Notes: generated from the sequence alone by a model not told the origin. A stretch of DNA of 64,000 bases from Tolypeutes matacus (GCA_026826555.1 JAKSZT010053928.1:4505787-4569786); one strand, 5' to 3'; shown: positions 1-11,885, counted from the first letter of the stretch. Program-made: numbers and translations.

Positions 1-1376
1 AGGATAGTTAGTATGCGTGTGGGAGGTGGGGCTAATATTTAAAAATACCTTTCATTCCACCACATTTATTTGACATGGGAACAGTTTTGTGGAGCACAGT
101 TGGGGAAACTCTGCAAGTGGCCCACAGTCTGGTGAGGATAGTCTGTGTCCACCAAGCACTTTCATCAACTCGCCCTGCTGGAGGGTTAGGTGCAAAAGAG
201 AGGAGGAGGGGGCTGCCAGGGGAATCCCAGGAAACCAGCTGACCTCTGTAACTAAGTCCTGCGGGCTGGGAGTCAGGGCTGCTGTTCTTCGTGGTTTTTT
301 AAAAACTTTCTTGCAAGATTGTATCTGCTTTGGCTGTTGCACTTGGGTTTCCATGGGTACTGCTTTCTTTTTAAAAGGATCCTGATCCCCACTGTGATAA
401 TATAGGACTCCTAAAGCATCTTCAAACTCCTTGGAAAATAAATACATTGAATGTAAAGACACCCCCAGATTATGATACATTAAAACCCAGTTAAATGGGC
501 ATAATTCAATAGCAGACCACTTCTAAATTGTTTATTTCATGTGGCCTTTATATTGATGGCATCTATGCTAACAGATCCTAAGTCCTCTAAAAGACCAACA
601 AATTGCCAAGTGCTAATTGTTTCTGCTGCTTGCAGGTGAGGAGATAAATAGTGTATAAATTAAACAGCAGTGCCTGAGGGTGCCATTCCTGGTCTCATGG
701 ACCGTGCTGCACTGTCCAGCAAAATAATCCCCTCATATACCGTAATTAGACATCCCCAACCCTGCCAAAAAAAAAAAAAAAACTGCACTCATTAATGAAG
801 ATGTTATTCTTCTACTGCCAAATTTAGGAGAGAAGAAAGATTAGGAGGACAGTATACTAAGAAACTGAATGTCAATGATGTCTCATCCTTGAGTCACCAT
901 GAAAGTATAGACTTTCTATCTTGTATCACTATATGGCCATCTATGGACCTTTTCTATAGGAGCAACTTTCCGAATGCTGAAGCATCTGGACCTGGCATGC
1001 TTCAGTGCTGTGTACATGTGGCAACTGTTTGCTGCCTTTTAGGATCTTTCCTCCCATTCACTCATGTTATCATACCATCTAATTTATTCAATGTCATTCA
1101 ATGTATTTTAACTTTATCCTGAATGACAGTCGTTCCTTTCCCAGCTTCGCACTTCAAATGAAGACAGTAAGGCTTAAATAACACTACAATGTTATTTTTA
1201 TTAGAAAGGCAGTGAAATGCAGTGTGAAGGGTTCTTTTCTTTCTTTCTCTTCAATCTCTGCACATTTGGTGAGAAGGGTGTTATCTGGATAACATTATTT
1301 TTCACTCTGCCTTAGTCGTGGTATGTTAAATGAATTAGAAATTCTAAGGACAAAAATGTGTCCATTCCTTGTTAGT
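1..1376. other. Unique sequence, no gene recognised
   Basis: No exon, repeat family or RNA gene is recognised. A run of 16 A lies at 767-782. Open frames on both strands at 52-480 and 889-1122 have no recognisable domain and look like chance frames. Confidence 0.5.
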
Positions 1377-1413
1377 TCATTCATCCATCCATCCTTCCAT
1401 CCATCAATCCATC
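1377..1413. repeat. (ATCC)n-type microsatellite
   Basis: Imperfect tetranucleotide array of tcca/atcc units, followed by a short T/A-rich stretch. It abuts a possible antisense L2 end. Confidence 0.8.
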
Positions 1414-1424
1414 ATTTATTTATT

Positions 1425-1530
1425 TCAGAACTTATTCATCTAGTGTTTACCAAGCTCTTTTGGTTCAGACCCTGTACAGGGTGCCAGATGACAGACAAAT
1501 GCAAGTCGGGCACATTTCTGTCTACTGAGC
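1425..1530 (-). mobile_element. L2 3' end fragment, antisense (weak)
   Basis: The text reads as the reverse complement of an L2 3' terminus (attcat..agtgtttacc..gcc..ccctgtacagggtgccagatg). It is diverged and short, so the call is tentative. Confidence 0.4.
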
Positions 1531-1849
1531 CCAGAGGGAGAGGCCAGAATTGTAAATATGGATTATAGTATGAAGGGCTGTAGGCAGGCCACACCAGGCT
1601 TAGGCTGGCAGGAAGATTCCAAGGAGAAGATGTTGCAGTAAGGGGGAACAACAGCTGTCAGCCTCCTTGGCTGGGCCAGCCTCAGAGGGGACAAGTGGCC
1701 ACCATGTCCAGAGCACTGAGGCTTGGCCAGGAGTGGCCAGCAAAGATGAGGCTCCACACTTCACCAGGGTTATCTTTTTGTATTCTCCCAGCACTCTGTG
1801 ATTTAGGTACTTCCCTAGATGCTCTATAGTGGGGAGCAGGAGGAGTGGA

Positions 1850-2435
1850 GGGAGAAATCCCATTGCCACTATCTACTGTAGTCTTTTTAAAAAATATATT
1901 TATTTTATTTATTTACTCCCCTCCCCTCCCCCCCCAGTTTGGGGTCGCTGTCTGCTCTCTGTGTCCCTTTGCTGTGTGCTCTCTGTGACTGCTCGTCTTC
2001 TCTTTAGGAGGCACCGGGAAACAAACCCAGGACCTCCCATGTGGAAGAGAGGTGCTCAATCACCTGAGCCACTTCAGGTCCATGGTTTGTTGTGTCTTTC
2101 CTCTTTGTGTCTCTTTTGTTGCATCATCTTGTGTCAGCTCGCTGCGCCTGCCCACCGTGCCAGCTCACCTTCTCCAGGAGGCACCAGGAACCGAACCCGG
2201 GACCTCCCATGTGGTAGATGGAAGCCCAATTGCTTGAGCCACATCCACTTCCCTACTGTAGTCTTGGGAAAGAATCTTACCCTCTCTGGGCCTCAGTTTC
2301 CTCACATGTTAAATAGGAATCTAGACAATTTCTACCTCTCAGGCTTGTTGTGAAGATTAAATTAATTCATCCATATAAAGAAGTTAGAAGAGGGCATGAG
2401 TTCAATGTATAGTAGCTATCATTACAAATTCCACT
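1850..2435 (+). mobile_element. MIR SINE, split by a DAS SINE
   Basis: The right part (2253-2435) shows the MIR core order: ctgggcctcagtttcctc, then a region like ggcttgttgtgaagattaaat, then the tail. The left part (about 1850-1885) carries the preceding MIR piece. A DAS SINE with a 13-bp target duplication sits between them, so the MIR is older. Confidence 0.75.
1886..2252 (-). mobile_element. DAS-type dimeric SINE, antisense
   Basis: tRNA-derived SINE with two tRNA-like heads in tandem and an A/T-rich tail (aaataaataaaata when reversed) at 1886-1915. The target-site duplication ctactgtagtctt is exact at 1873-1885 and 2253-2265. It would use L1 proteins for mobility and pol III for transcription (family knowledge). 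Confidence 0.93.
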
Positions 2436-2549
2436 AATTAATGAGTGTAATTAAGTGCCTCAACTCACCTAAATAAAGAGGCAGAGCTAGGAGTCAAACC
2501 CTTCCCTTTTCCACAATATTGTGTGCACTATACCATGGGACCACACAAG

Positions 2550-2860
2550 ATGGTAACTTAATCAAGATGGGGTGCAACCAGGGTCAGCTTCCTGTAGGAG
2601 GTGACACCTGAGCTGAGTTTGGAAGAAGGGTCTGGAATTTGCCAGGGAAGAAGGCATTTCAGGGAAATGGAGTAGGATGTGTGAAGGTCTGGAGGCATGT
2701 GTCAGCCTGGTGTTTTGGATTGACTGAAGGATAGCTGGGGGGATGGGGCGAGTGGGGCCACAACACAGATGAATACCAGGTGAGGAGTTTGGTTCCTGAA
2801 GGCAATGCAGAACCTTTGTTTCATTTTTTTAATTTTTTGTTTGTAAAGGTTTTGTTTTTA
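2550..2860 (-). mobile_element. L2 LINE fragment, antisense
   Basis: Plus-strand text such as ggaggtgacacctgagctgag, agggaagaaggcattt and gtgtgaaggtctggaggcatg is the reverse complement of the L2 3' region. There is no coding potential. Confidence 0.7.
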
Positions 2861-3074
2861 GAGGGAAGTGTCATGATTTGGGTTTTTTTGTTTATTTTTT
2901 AGAAAAGTCACTGGCACTAGTATGGAGGATGGAAAAAGTGAAAGAGGAACCTAGAAACATAGATCAGCTTCCACTTATCATCTGTACTTATAATTTACTT
3001 ACTATTTTTCTTTACATGACTTGCTCTTTTTACTTAAAATTATTTTTAAAAGAAACTTTATATCACAACCATAA

Positions 3075-3345
3075 ATGGAAAATTCCCAGGGCCAGATGTG
3101 TTTTGGAATTCAGAATATTTTCTGATTTTAGAAAGCATAGACTCTGCATTAGCAAACACCCTCAGAGGGCTAAAGAAATCAATGAATATTTCTTTAGGGA
3201 AATGTATGAATATTTACACCAAATACGAGTAAGACTATAGACAGACAGCTTCAAATGAGCTTTGGCTCTAAACTTACAAAAAAAAAACCTTTTCATTTTT
3301 CAAAGCTTTTTGGGTTTAAGGATGTAGAGGAATAGTATCACTTGC
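3075..3345. mobile_element. Possible old DNA-transposon fragment
   Basis: Patches such as tgttttggaattcagaatattttc-like text and, near the end, aaagctttttgggtttaaggat recall an old mammalian DNA element with repeated ttcgga/tttgga motifs. The centre does not align by eye, so this is a weak call. Confidence 0.3.
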
Positions 3346-4300
3346 TGGAAGTAGAAGGTAATGAGACACCCCTCCCCCACCCTGCATTGCTCCTCTCCGC
3401 CCATTAGCCCCCCCTGCTTTTGGAAACACTGGCTGGCCTGGGCCGCACACAGAGGACTCCAAATGCCAGGCTAAGGGGATTGGGCATTTTCTGTGGGCTG
3501 TGAGGTTTCATTAAAGGTGCTGAAGTGGGCTTGGGGGGGTCCTTTAGAGAATTTTGTCTGGGGATGGAGGGTGAGCATTTTGGCCAGATGGGGGTGAGGT
3601 TGGGGGGGGGGGTTGGTGGTCAAGGTGGCCAGGATGATGGCGAGGAAGGGACAGGTGCAGGACAGATGTGAGCTGGACAGGAGGGTTCAGAGCAGTAGGA
3701 ACTCAGGCCCACAGGAAGTGCTCAGGCAGGGGCCGGGGATACTGGGAGAATGTAGGAAGGGAGCTGGCTGGAGCAGAAGGCTGACTTTGAGAAGACAGAA
3801 GGCATCTCATGGAAAATGTCCTGCCTGGGGCTGGAGGCAGGAGTCTAGAGTTCAGCGCCAGAGGCACCGGTCTGGATGCCATCCTTTTCCAGATAATAAT
3901 AGGGGCCCTAGAGCTGGGGGACACCTCCAGGAGAGAGAAAAGGAACCCCCACTCCCCAGTACCTCACATCCCCACTCCCACCCAGGCCACTGTTTAAATC
4001 AGGACCCAGACCCAGGCGTCTGACCCACTGTGAAACAGCCAAAGGGGCCCTCATTCTTACTGGAAAAAGAAAGCTTGGCACCCCGTTGTTAAACGAGAAG
4101 ACAGTGGAATTGAGATCTAATTGGTGATGGACAGAGACCCTCCCCTAGAGGATATGATGCTCAGGGCTGCCTAAGTAAGGAGCTATTCTACCAATGGAGA
4201 AGGACCCAATGCAGAAAAATGAAAGACACATGCCTGGAGACAACCTGGAGAAGGCAAAGAAACCTGCTTGCAGTTGAGCAATGAATGTGCAGAAAACACT
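3346..4300. other. Unique G-rich stretch, no gene recognised
   Basis: Contains a G-rich patch with ten consecutive G at 3602-3611 and purine-rich text to about 3780. Frames on both strands (for example 3613-4023) are open but low-complexity and show no domain. Nothing else is recognised. Confidence 0.45.
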
Positions 4301-4309
4301 AGTCTTAGT

Positions 4310-5165
4310 TTGTCAGGGCTGCTATGACAAGAACAGCAAACTGCTTGGCTTACACAACAGGGATTTATTGGCTCAATGTTTTAGTTTCCCAGCTGCTAAA
4401 ACAAATACCATACAAAGGGTTGGCTTAAACAATGGGAATTTATTGGCTCATGGTTTGGAGGCTAGGAGAAGTCCAAAGTTCAAAATGGAGACATCAGCAA
4501 GGCAATGCTTTCTCCCTGAAGATTGTGACATTCTGGGGCTGGTTGCCAGCAATATTTGGTCCTTGGCTTTTTATTACGAAGCAATGCACATGGCAACATC
4601 TCCTTTCTCTTCCAGGTTTCAGTGACTTCCAGCTTCTGGCTGCTGCCTGTGTCTCCTCCTAGTGTGTCCAATTTCTTTTGCTTCTAAGGACTTCAGCCGT
4701 ATTAGATTAAGGCCTACCAGACACACCTTAACTAATAACATCTTCAAAGGTCCTGTTTACAAATGGGTTTATCCCACAGGACCAGGGGACCTGAACATGC
4801 CTTTTGTGGAGGGCATAATTCAAGGCTCAGCACCCACCCTTCTGGGGGTCAGAAGCCCAAAATCAAGGTCCCCACAGGCCCAGAGTCTGCAGCATTCTGC
4901 TGGTGGCTTTCTGGCCATCTTTGCAGGTCCTTGGCTTGCATCTCTGCTTCCATCACATGGCCATCTGCCTCATTCTCTGGCTTCTTCTGGTTTCTGACCT
5001 CTTCCCTGTCCAATTTCTTTTGCTTCTAAGGACTTGAGCTATATTGAATTAAGGCCCACCCTCGTTCAGTTTGGCCCCTTAACTGAACATTGTAAAAGGT
5101 CCTATTTACAAATGGTACAGGGGGTTAGGACTTGAACAAGTCTTTATTGGGGACATTATTCAATC
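4310..5165 (-). mobile_element. MaLR-like LTR, antisense, interrupted
   Basis: The left piece (4310-4375) reads agtcttagtttgtcagggct.., the reverse complement of a MaLR LTR 3' end. The right piece (4830-5165) continues the same LTR through cagaagcccaaaatcaagg and ggggttaggacttgaac to its edge. A second LTR sits between them. Confidence 0.7.
4377..4823 (-). mobile_element. Solo LTR nested inside an older LTR
   Basis: Begins tgttttagtttcccagctgc and reads antisense like the LTRs at 22858 and 53005. The host motif ggctca occurs at both junctions (4370-4375 and 4824-4829), as expected for a short target duplication. The far edge is diverged and its exact base is uncertain. Confidence 0.65.
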
Positions 5166-6689
5166 CCCATCACCACCCATCTTGCCCTGGTACCTGTTTT
5201 TGCCCCCAGACCGTCTCCTGGCTTTCAGCCCCTGGCCAGAGCAACCAACCTCCAAGAGCCTGGGCCCAACTAGTGCCATTCGGGGCTCAGCTGGGCTACT
5301 GGAAGCAGAAGAGAAACTGGGGAACTCCACGGACCAGTAGCTGAACCTGGAAACCGGCGGGAGGGAGAGCAGCCCAGAGGTGGGGCCTGGTACCCCACCG
5401 CGGAGGGCTGAGTGGCAGCCGGCTGCGGGCCTGAGGAAACCCGTCAGCCTGACATCCCCAGCAGATGTCAGTCTGGGAACAGAAAGCAAGCTTGTTTGGG
5501 GTTTCTAAAAATAAATAAATAATCACCATCACCACCATAAGAGTCTTTTATTCCAAAGTAAAAAATGCTTTAATGACTAGAGCATTTAGCACATCGGGGG
5601 TTTTCATTGTTTTCAATTATGTGCAATTCTGAAAGGAGAGCACAAATTCTGAGCCTGAATGGAGAATTGTGGGGCTGCGATTTGTGCTGTTTTAAACATT
5701 TGCTTTACTACTTTAAGAAGAGAACTGTAAAATGGAAATAATGATATATTATTACAAGTAAATTACACTGTGGAGTAGCATTAATATTGCAGTTGAAACC
5801 TAGAATTTGAAATAAAGATGGAAATATTCATTTGTACATAGTTTTTGTTCTTTGAAAAATGATTTGGAATTAGGCAAGAGGCTTCCTTCTGCGTGTGCAC
5901 ACCCGGCGGGTGCTGGGTGGTGCTGGGCGCTCCCAGGCAGAACCGTGCGCCCCTGGTGCCAGGCTCCCACCCGCCCGGCCCTGCCAGGGTCTGAGCCCAG
6001 GAGCCCTGGGGTCCTCCCTATCAGAGACACGGGGAGTTCTCAGTCCTGAGGCCCCAGGCACACCTACTGGGGTCCTCCGTGTTTCCCCCAGCGATGCCCA
6101 CTCCTTCCCTTTTTAACGTTCAGGCCATCTAGGAATGAGGAGAAGGGCAGCGGGGGGCTTAAGAGAATGGAAGGGTCTATAGGGGGACCAAAGCAGGAAG
6201 TACTATATCGTTTTAGGAAGATGGAGCTAGACTGATGTGGGACGTGGGTGGTTGGGTGGCTCGCTCTCTCTCTTTTTTTTCCTCCCTGATTACAGAAGTG
6301 ATTTATGCCTGTGGCAAAAAGAAAATCACTGCATTACAGACATGGTAGTCCACTGTGGTCTGGGGTGGGGGTGGAGGGCTTCCTTGTTTGGGAACAGAAA
6401 CTGAGTGGAGGAACGCAACCAGCTTTCCTTTCTTCCATCAATATGTCCCTTCTAAGGGCTGGCTCAATGCCGGGGTCCCTCTTGTCAGGCCTGTCCCCAT
6501 CCACTCCTTCTCCTCTTTTGAGAGGAAGTCTTGGAGAAGGGAGACTCGAAAATGGCTAGTGCGTCCTTCTATTCATCAATTCAAGTGTTTTTTTTTTTAG
6601 TCAGTATAATACACCTGACCTCTACCGACTATATATTCTGAACCAAACTTCAAGGTCTGTCGTGAGCAGTAACAAATGATCTTTGGGAA
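5166..6689. other. Unique sequence with two GC-rich patches
   Basis: No gene recognised. GC-rich patches lie at about 5345-5480 and 5880-6110 with a modest CpG content, too short and too weak for a confident CpG island. 5490-5860 is AT-rich non-repetitive text. Open frames on both strands across the GC-rich patches overlap each other and show no domain. Confidence 0.45.
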
Positions 6690-7150
6690 TGCAGTCATTA
6701 GAGGCTCCCCTTCACCCCAGACCAGGCCCCACACTGCTCAAGTGGCCCCAACTCAGTTCCTGACTTGGCCCTGCCCACTCTACCAAACTCTCTTCCCCTG
6801 AGTCCAGCTGCCCAGTGACCTCTGAAATGCCCTGCCCTCTTTCCCTGCCTTTGCCCTCAAGACCCTCAGTGCAGGTCATCTCCTTCCTCATCACTTTTGC
6901 TGGCCACCCAGCTCACCCTTTCAGTCTGTGCCTGACCACACAACCTCTGAATCCTTCTGGGGCATCCCTTCACCCCACCTTACCCCGTCCCCCATGACAC
7001 TCAGTACTTACCTTATAGCATTTACATACTGTATTTCCCCCATTTGATCATGAGCTCCCTAGAGAAACTTGATTCATATTTGTTTTTCCTGCCTATTGTA
7101 GGGAGAAATATTGAATGATTTTTAAATGAATGAATGAATGAATGAATGAT
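6690..7150 (+). mobile_element. L2 LINE 3' region
   Basis: The end (about 6995-7150) has the L2 order: gcatttacatactgtatttcccc, atgagctccctagagaaac, then a gaatgaatgaatgaatg terminus. The upstream 300 bp is compatible but more diverged. Confidence 0.55.
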
Positions 7151-7189
7151 TGATTGAACTGGGGAGTTTGGGAGCTGGGGCTGGGAGAA

Positions 7190-7345
7190 GAGGACAAGGG
7201 AAGTACTATTTATGGGGCGCATTACAATAATCCTGCAGGGTGAGTACACTCTCTCTCACAGATGAAGGTATTTGTCCAAAGACAAACAGCCAGGAAGAGA
7301 CAGGCTTAGGATTAGAATTCAGGAGATTTTTCCCTTATAAGATGG
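7190..7345 (-). mobile_element. MIR SINE, antisense
   Basis: Reads cctgcagggtgagtacactc, cacagatgaaggtatttgtcc, acaaacagccaggaagagac in the reverse-complement MIR order. Confidence 0.6.
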
Positions 7346-7515
7346 AGTCAGATTGGCTCAGAGAATCCCCACCACATGCACTGGGCACCACCAGAGACCA
7401 TTTATGAGTACCTTGGAATCTTCAGGACAACTCAGCAAATATGGAGGGGTCTTCCCCGTAGAGATGTGCATTGAGCTCCTGATAGCCACCAGCACCCTCT
7501 CCTCCACAATCTTTT

Positions 7516-7900
7516 TTTCAATTATTAATTTTTTTTATTTATCACCCCCTTGCTGCTTGCACTTGCTGTCTGCTTTCTGTGTCCATTCCCTGCATGTTCT
7601 TCTGTGTCTGCTTGTCTTCTCTTTTCGTCTTCTCTTTAGGAGGTACCAAGAACCAATCCTGGGACCTTCCGATGTGGGAGAGAGGCACTCAATCGCTTGA
7701 GCCACCTCAGCTCCCTGGTTTGTTGTGTTTCTCATTGTCTTTTTCCTCTGTGTCTCTTTTTTGTTGAGTCATATTTTTGTGTCAGCTCTCCGCACGTACC
7801 ACCAACTGCTTTTGCCTTCACCAGGAGGCCCCGGGAATCGAACCTGGGACTGCTGGTATGGTAGATGGGAGCCCAATCGCTTGAACCACATCCACTTCCC
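7516..7900 (-). mobile_element. DAS-type dimeric SINE, antisense, 14-bp TSD
   Basis: Two tRNA-like heads joined by a linker, with the tail at the left. The host sequence ctccacaatctttt is duplicated exactly at 7502-7515 and 7901-7914, which fixes both ends and marks a comparatively young insertion. Confidence 0.95.
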
Positions 7901-7914
7901 CTCCACAATCTTTT

Positions 7915-8438
7915 ATTTGAAAAAGATTGAAACATACAGAAAAGATGAAAGGGTAGGACAATGAACATGACTATATCCTTCACCTAGATTTACAACTATT
8001 AACATTTTGCCACATTTTATATATACTCACATATATATTTATATAATTGCCTGTCTTGCTAAGCTTTTTGAAAGTAACATGCAGATATCATGACACTTGA
8101 CCCTTAAATATTTCAGCATGTTTCCCTTAGGAAAAAGAAAATTTTCTCTGTAACCAGAATATCATTATTATACCCAACAAATTTAACATATAAATATATA
8201 GCTAATACATAGCTAACCATTAACATATAGTTTATATTCAAATTCCCTAATTGTATCGGGAATCCTTTCTAGCTGTTTTTGGTTTTTGATCCAGGCTCCA
8301 ATTAAGGATCACTGTTTAATTGAGCTATCATGTCTCTTTTGTCTCCTTTAATCTAGAACAATTCAACTTTTTTCCCCCCTTTTTCATGATACTGACATCT
8401 TAATAGAGTCCAGATTAGTTTTTCATGTTGAATGTCCC
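7915..8438 (-). mobile_element. Ancient L1M 3' region, piece 1
   Basis: Text such as atttacaactattaacattttgcc, aattccctaattgtatcggg and tcatgtctcttttgtctcc is the antisense 3' region of an old mammalian L1. The same element seems to resume at 12205, 13385 and 14763, running to about 16085, so later insertions broke it into pieces. Confidence 0.75.
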
Positions 8439-9545
8439 ATCTATTAGAATGGCCACTATTAAAAAGAGACAGGGAGCAGATATAACTCAAGCATTTGAGT
8501 GCCTGCTTCCCGTATGAGGTCCTGGTATCTCCTAAAAACAAAATAAAACCAAAAAAACCGGCTCACATTGGGGAGTGGCTGTAGGTCAGTAGTTGAACAC
8601 CTGCTTCCTATATACAAGGCCCTGGGTTCAATTTCCAGTACCTCCTAAAAAAAAATAATAAAAATAAAAAGACAGAAAACTACAAGTGTTGGAGAGGATG
8701 TGGAGAGAGATAGGAATGCTTATTCACTGTTGGTGGGAAGGTAGAATGGAACAGCTGTTGTGGACAACTGTTTGGCAGTTCCTAAAGAAGTTGAATATAG
8801 ATTTGCCATGTGCCCTGGCAATATCACTACTAGGTATATACTGAGAAGAACTGAGAGCAGTGACACAAACAGATATCTGGACACCTATGTTCATAGCAGC
8901 ATTATTCACAATTGCCAAAAGATGAAAACAACCCAAGTGTCCATCAACCATTGAATGGATGAACAAAGTGTGGTGTATACACACGATGGAATATTATGCA
9001 GCTGTAAGAAGAACTGAAGTCATGAAGCATATGACAACATGGATGAACCTGGAAGACATTATGTGAGTGAAGCAAGCCAGACACAAAAGGACAAATACTG
9101 TACTATTGCACTATTATGAACTAAATCTATTGTGTAAACTCATGGAGTTAATAACTAGAATATGGGTCACGAAAATAGAAGGAGGTTAGATAATGGAAAG
9201 CTAAGGGTGAACCTGCACAGCATTGGTAAAAAGATTGTTTGTTAATATTTGGAAATGAATAGAAAAGGTGAAATCACAACATAGTGTTTGTAACTTGCAG
9301 TGCTATTATACGGGTATGACAGTGGTTGAAAGAGAAAGTAATATACATCATGTATATTACTAAATGAAAACTAAAAAATGTAACATGGGACTGTATAGCA
9401 TAGCATAGTAAAACCTCATGTGAAATATAAGTATAGGTAATATTGCATATATAAGACCATTTTTCTTTGAAACTGAACTAATATATGTTAATACTATAAG
9501 ATGTTAATATAGGCCAAACATATGAACAAACAAATATTATGCTAA
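8439..9545 (+). mobile_element. Younger L1 block A: ORF2 C-terminus plus 3' UTR
   Basis: Starts in ORF2 at a point matching tatcagaatggccactat and continues through the C-terminal region (ctacaagtgttggagaggatg, then ggaatattatgcagctgtaag) to aagccagacacaaaaggac and a 3' UTR. Frames are broken. A SINE is inserted at 8473-8670. It sits directly upstream of L1 block B, whose ORF2 stops at about this same place. Confidence 0.8.
8473..8670 (+). mobile_element. Two tRNA-headed SINE monomers inside L1 block A
   Basis: Two monomer heads in tandem, at 8473-8535 and 8573-8648, each followed by an A-rich tail. The first ends ctcctaaaaacaaaataaaacc and the second ctcctaaaaaaaaataa. The L1 word gacag occurs on both sides (8468-8472 and 8671-8675). 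Confidence 0.8.
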
Positions 9546-9548
9546 AGA

Positions 9549-11319
9549 TCAAGTGGTATTTATTCCTGGTATGCAAGGGTGGTTCAACACAAGAAAATCA
9601 ATTAACGTAATACACTACATTAACAAATTGAAGGAAAAAAACCATATGATCATCTCAATTGATGCAGAAAAGGCATTCGACAAAATCCAGCATCCTTTCT
9701 TGATAAAAACACTTTGAAAGACAGGAATAGAAGGAAAATTCCTCAGTATGATAAAGGGCATATATGAAAAGCCCATAGCCAACAATGTGGAAAGGTTGAA
9801 GCTTTCCCTCTAAGATCAGGAACAAGACAAGGATTCCCAGTGTCACCACTGTTTTCAATATTGTGCTAGAAATTCTAGCTAGAGCAATTAGACAAGAAAA
9901 AATAAAAATAAAAGGAATCCACATAGGAAAAGAGGAAGTAAAACTCTCACTATTCATGGATGACATGATCCTATATTTAGAAACTTCTAAAATATCTACC
10001 ACAAAGCTACTTGAGCTAATAAACAAGTAGCAAAGTGGTAGAATACAAGACCAACATGCAAAAATCAGTATTGTTTCTGTACACTTGTATTGAACAATCT
10101 GAAGAGGAAATCAGGGAAAAATTTCAATTTACAATAGCAACAAAAAGACTCAAATACCTTAGAATCAATTTAACCATAGAAATACAGAAACTATATTCAG
10201 AAAACTACAAAACAGTGCTAAAAGAAATCATGGAAGACCTAAACAAATGGAAAGACATTCTGTGTTCATGGACTGGAAGACTAAATATCATGACAATGTC
10301 AATCCTACCCAAACTGATTTATAGATTTGATGCAATACGAATCAAACTTCCAACAGCCTACTTTACAGAAATAGAAAAGGCAATTGCCAAATTTATTTGG
10401 AAGGGAAAGTGCACTCAAATAGCCAAAAACATTCACACCCCTTAGCAGTCACCTCTCAATCCCTCTATCTTTCCGCAGCCCTGCATAACTACTAATCTAA
10501 TTCCATTTTTATAAATTGATTTATATTTACATTTTATGTAAATGGAATCATACAATATATAGTGCTTTGTTTCTGGTTTCTTTCACTTAACATAATGTTC
10601 TTGAAAAGAAAAGCAGTGTGGGAGGACTTTCACTGCCTGACCTTGAAACATACTACAAAGCTACAGTGGTCAAAACAGCATGGTATTGGCATAAAGATAG
10701 ACACATTGATCAGTGGAATAGAATTGAGAGTCCATATGGGCAAACTGGTTTTTGACAAACCTACTAAGTCCACGTTACTGGGACAAAACAGTCTTTTCAA
10801 CAAATGATGCTGTGAGAACTGGATATCCATAACCAAAAAATGAAAAAGGACCCCTATTTCACTCCCTATACAAGAATCAACTCAAAATGGATCAAAGACC
10901 TAAATATAAAAGCTACTAGAAGAAAATGTAGGGAACCATCTTCAAGGTCTTGTTGTAGATGGTAGTTTCTTGGATATTACACCCAAAGCATGAGCAACAA
11001 AGGAAAAAATAGTAAATGGGACCGCCTCAAAATTAAGCACTTTTGCACCTCAGAGGACTTTGTCAAAAGGGTGAAAAGGCAGCCGACTCAATGGGAGAAA
11101 ATATTTGGAAATGACATGTGTGAGAAGAGTTTAACATCCATGATATATAAAGAGATGATATATAAACTCAACAATAAAAAGATTAAAAAATGGGCAAAAG
11201 ACTTGAATAGACATTTGTCCAAAGAAGAAATACAAATGGCAAATATAAATCATGAGAAAATGTTCAACATCACTAGCGATTAGGGAAATGCAAATAAAAA
11301 CTACAATGAGATATCATTT
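9549..11319 (+). mobile_element. Younger L1 block B: internal ORF2 (RT to pre-C-terminus)
   Basis: Begins in the reverse-transcriptase region (gatcaagtggtatttattcc) and reads through a YADD-type box at about 9952-9966 that translates as FMDD. It continues to ctacaatgagatatcatttg. Several frameshifts and stops break it, and a foreign piece interrupts it at 10434-10592. The downstream C-terminal part of ORF2 is missing here. Confidence 0.85.
10434..10592 (-). mobile_element. Antisense older-L1 piece embedded in L1 ORF2
   Basis: ORF2 is continuous on both sides (ending ccaaaaacattc, resuming cttgaaaagaaaagc) but about 160 bp of different text lies between. The insert reads like an antisense L1 near its ORF2 end (aatggaatcatacaatat, tttctggtttctttcactt). 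It has no poly(A) and no clear target duplication. Confidence 0.65.
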
Positions 11320-11343
11320 GTTTTTGGAGTAATTAAATTTTTA

Positions 11344-11746
11344 AAAAAGATTTATTTATTTATTTTACTTTCTATCCATTTTTAAAACCCCCCTCCACCC
11401 CTGTTTTTGCTGTTTTTGTGTCCATTCACAGGGTAATTCTCTGCATCTGTTTCCTGACCTCTCTTTTCATCCTTCACCTCCTGTCTTCACCGGGAATGTG
11501 GGAGAGAGGCGTTCTGCCACCTGCATCACCTCAGTTCCTGTTTTTTTTTTCAGCACGTCTCATCTTGGCTCTCCATTTGAGTCACTCTCCTGTTAAGTCA
11601 TCATTCTGCTGTGTGGCTCGGCAGGGCCTGGCAGCCCGTGCGCCTTCTATATTTTTCTTTTATTTTACCAGGAGGTCTCAGGGATCGAACCCAGGTCCCT
11701 CCATATGGGAAAGGAATGCCCAGCCATTTGAGCCACATCTGCCCCA
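11344..11746 (-). mobile_element. DAS-type SINE, second dimer class, antisense
   Basis: Left tail aaaaaagatttatttatttatt, then two tRNA-like heads with a different linker from the copies at 1886 and 7516. The same class occurs at 23862, 34993 and 59938. The target duplication tggagtaat is exact at 11335-11343 and 11747-11755. Confidence 0.92.
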
Positions 11747-11885
11747 TGGAGTAATGAAATTGTTCTAGAATTTTTTGTGATGATGAATGCACAACACTGT
11801 GATTATACTAAAAGCCATTGAATGCACACTTTGGATAGATTGTATAGTATATGAATATATCTCAGTAAAACTGCTTTTTTAAAAA
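11747..11885 (+). mobile_element. L1 3' UTR end of block B
   Basis: Contains ttttttgtgatgatgaatgc, gattatactaaaagcc, acactttggatagattg and tctcagtaaaactgc, matching the 3' ends at 46080-46210 and 46350-46470. Together with 11320-11343 it joins ORF2 directly to the UTR, so the copy has an internal deletion. Confidence 0.8.

Noticed and set aside
52..480. 142-codon minus-strand open frame near the window start
   Set aside because: No domain, no splice context, and an overlapping plus-strand frame of similar quality. Treated as chance.
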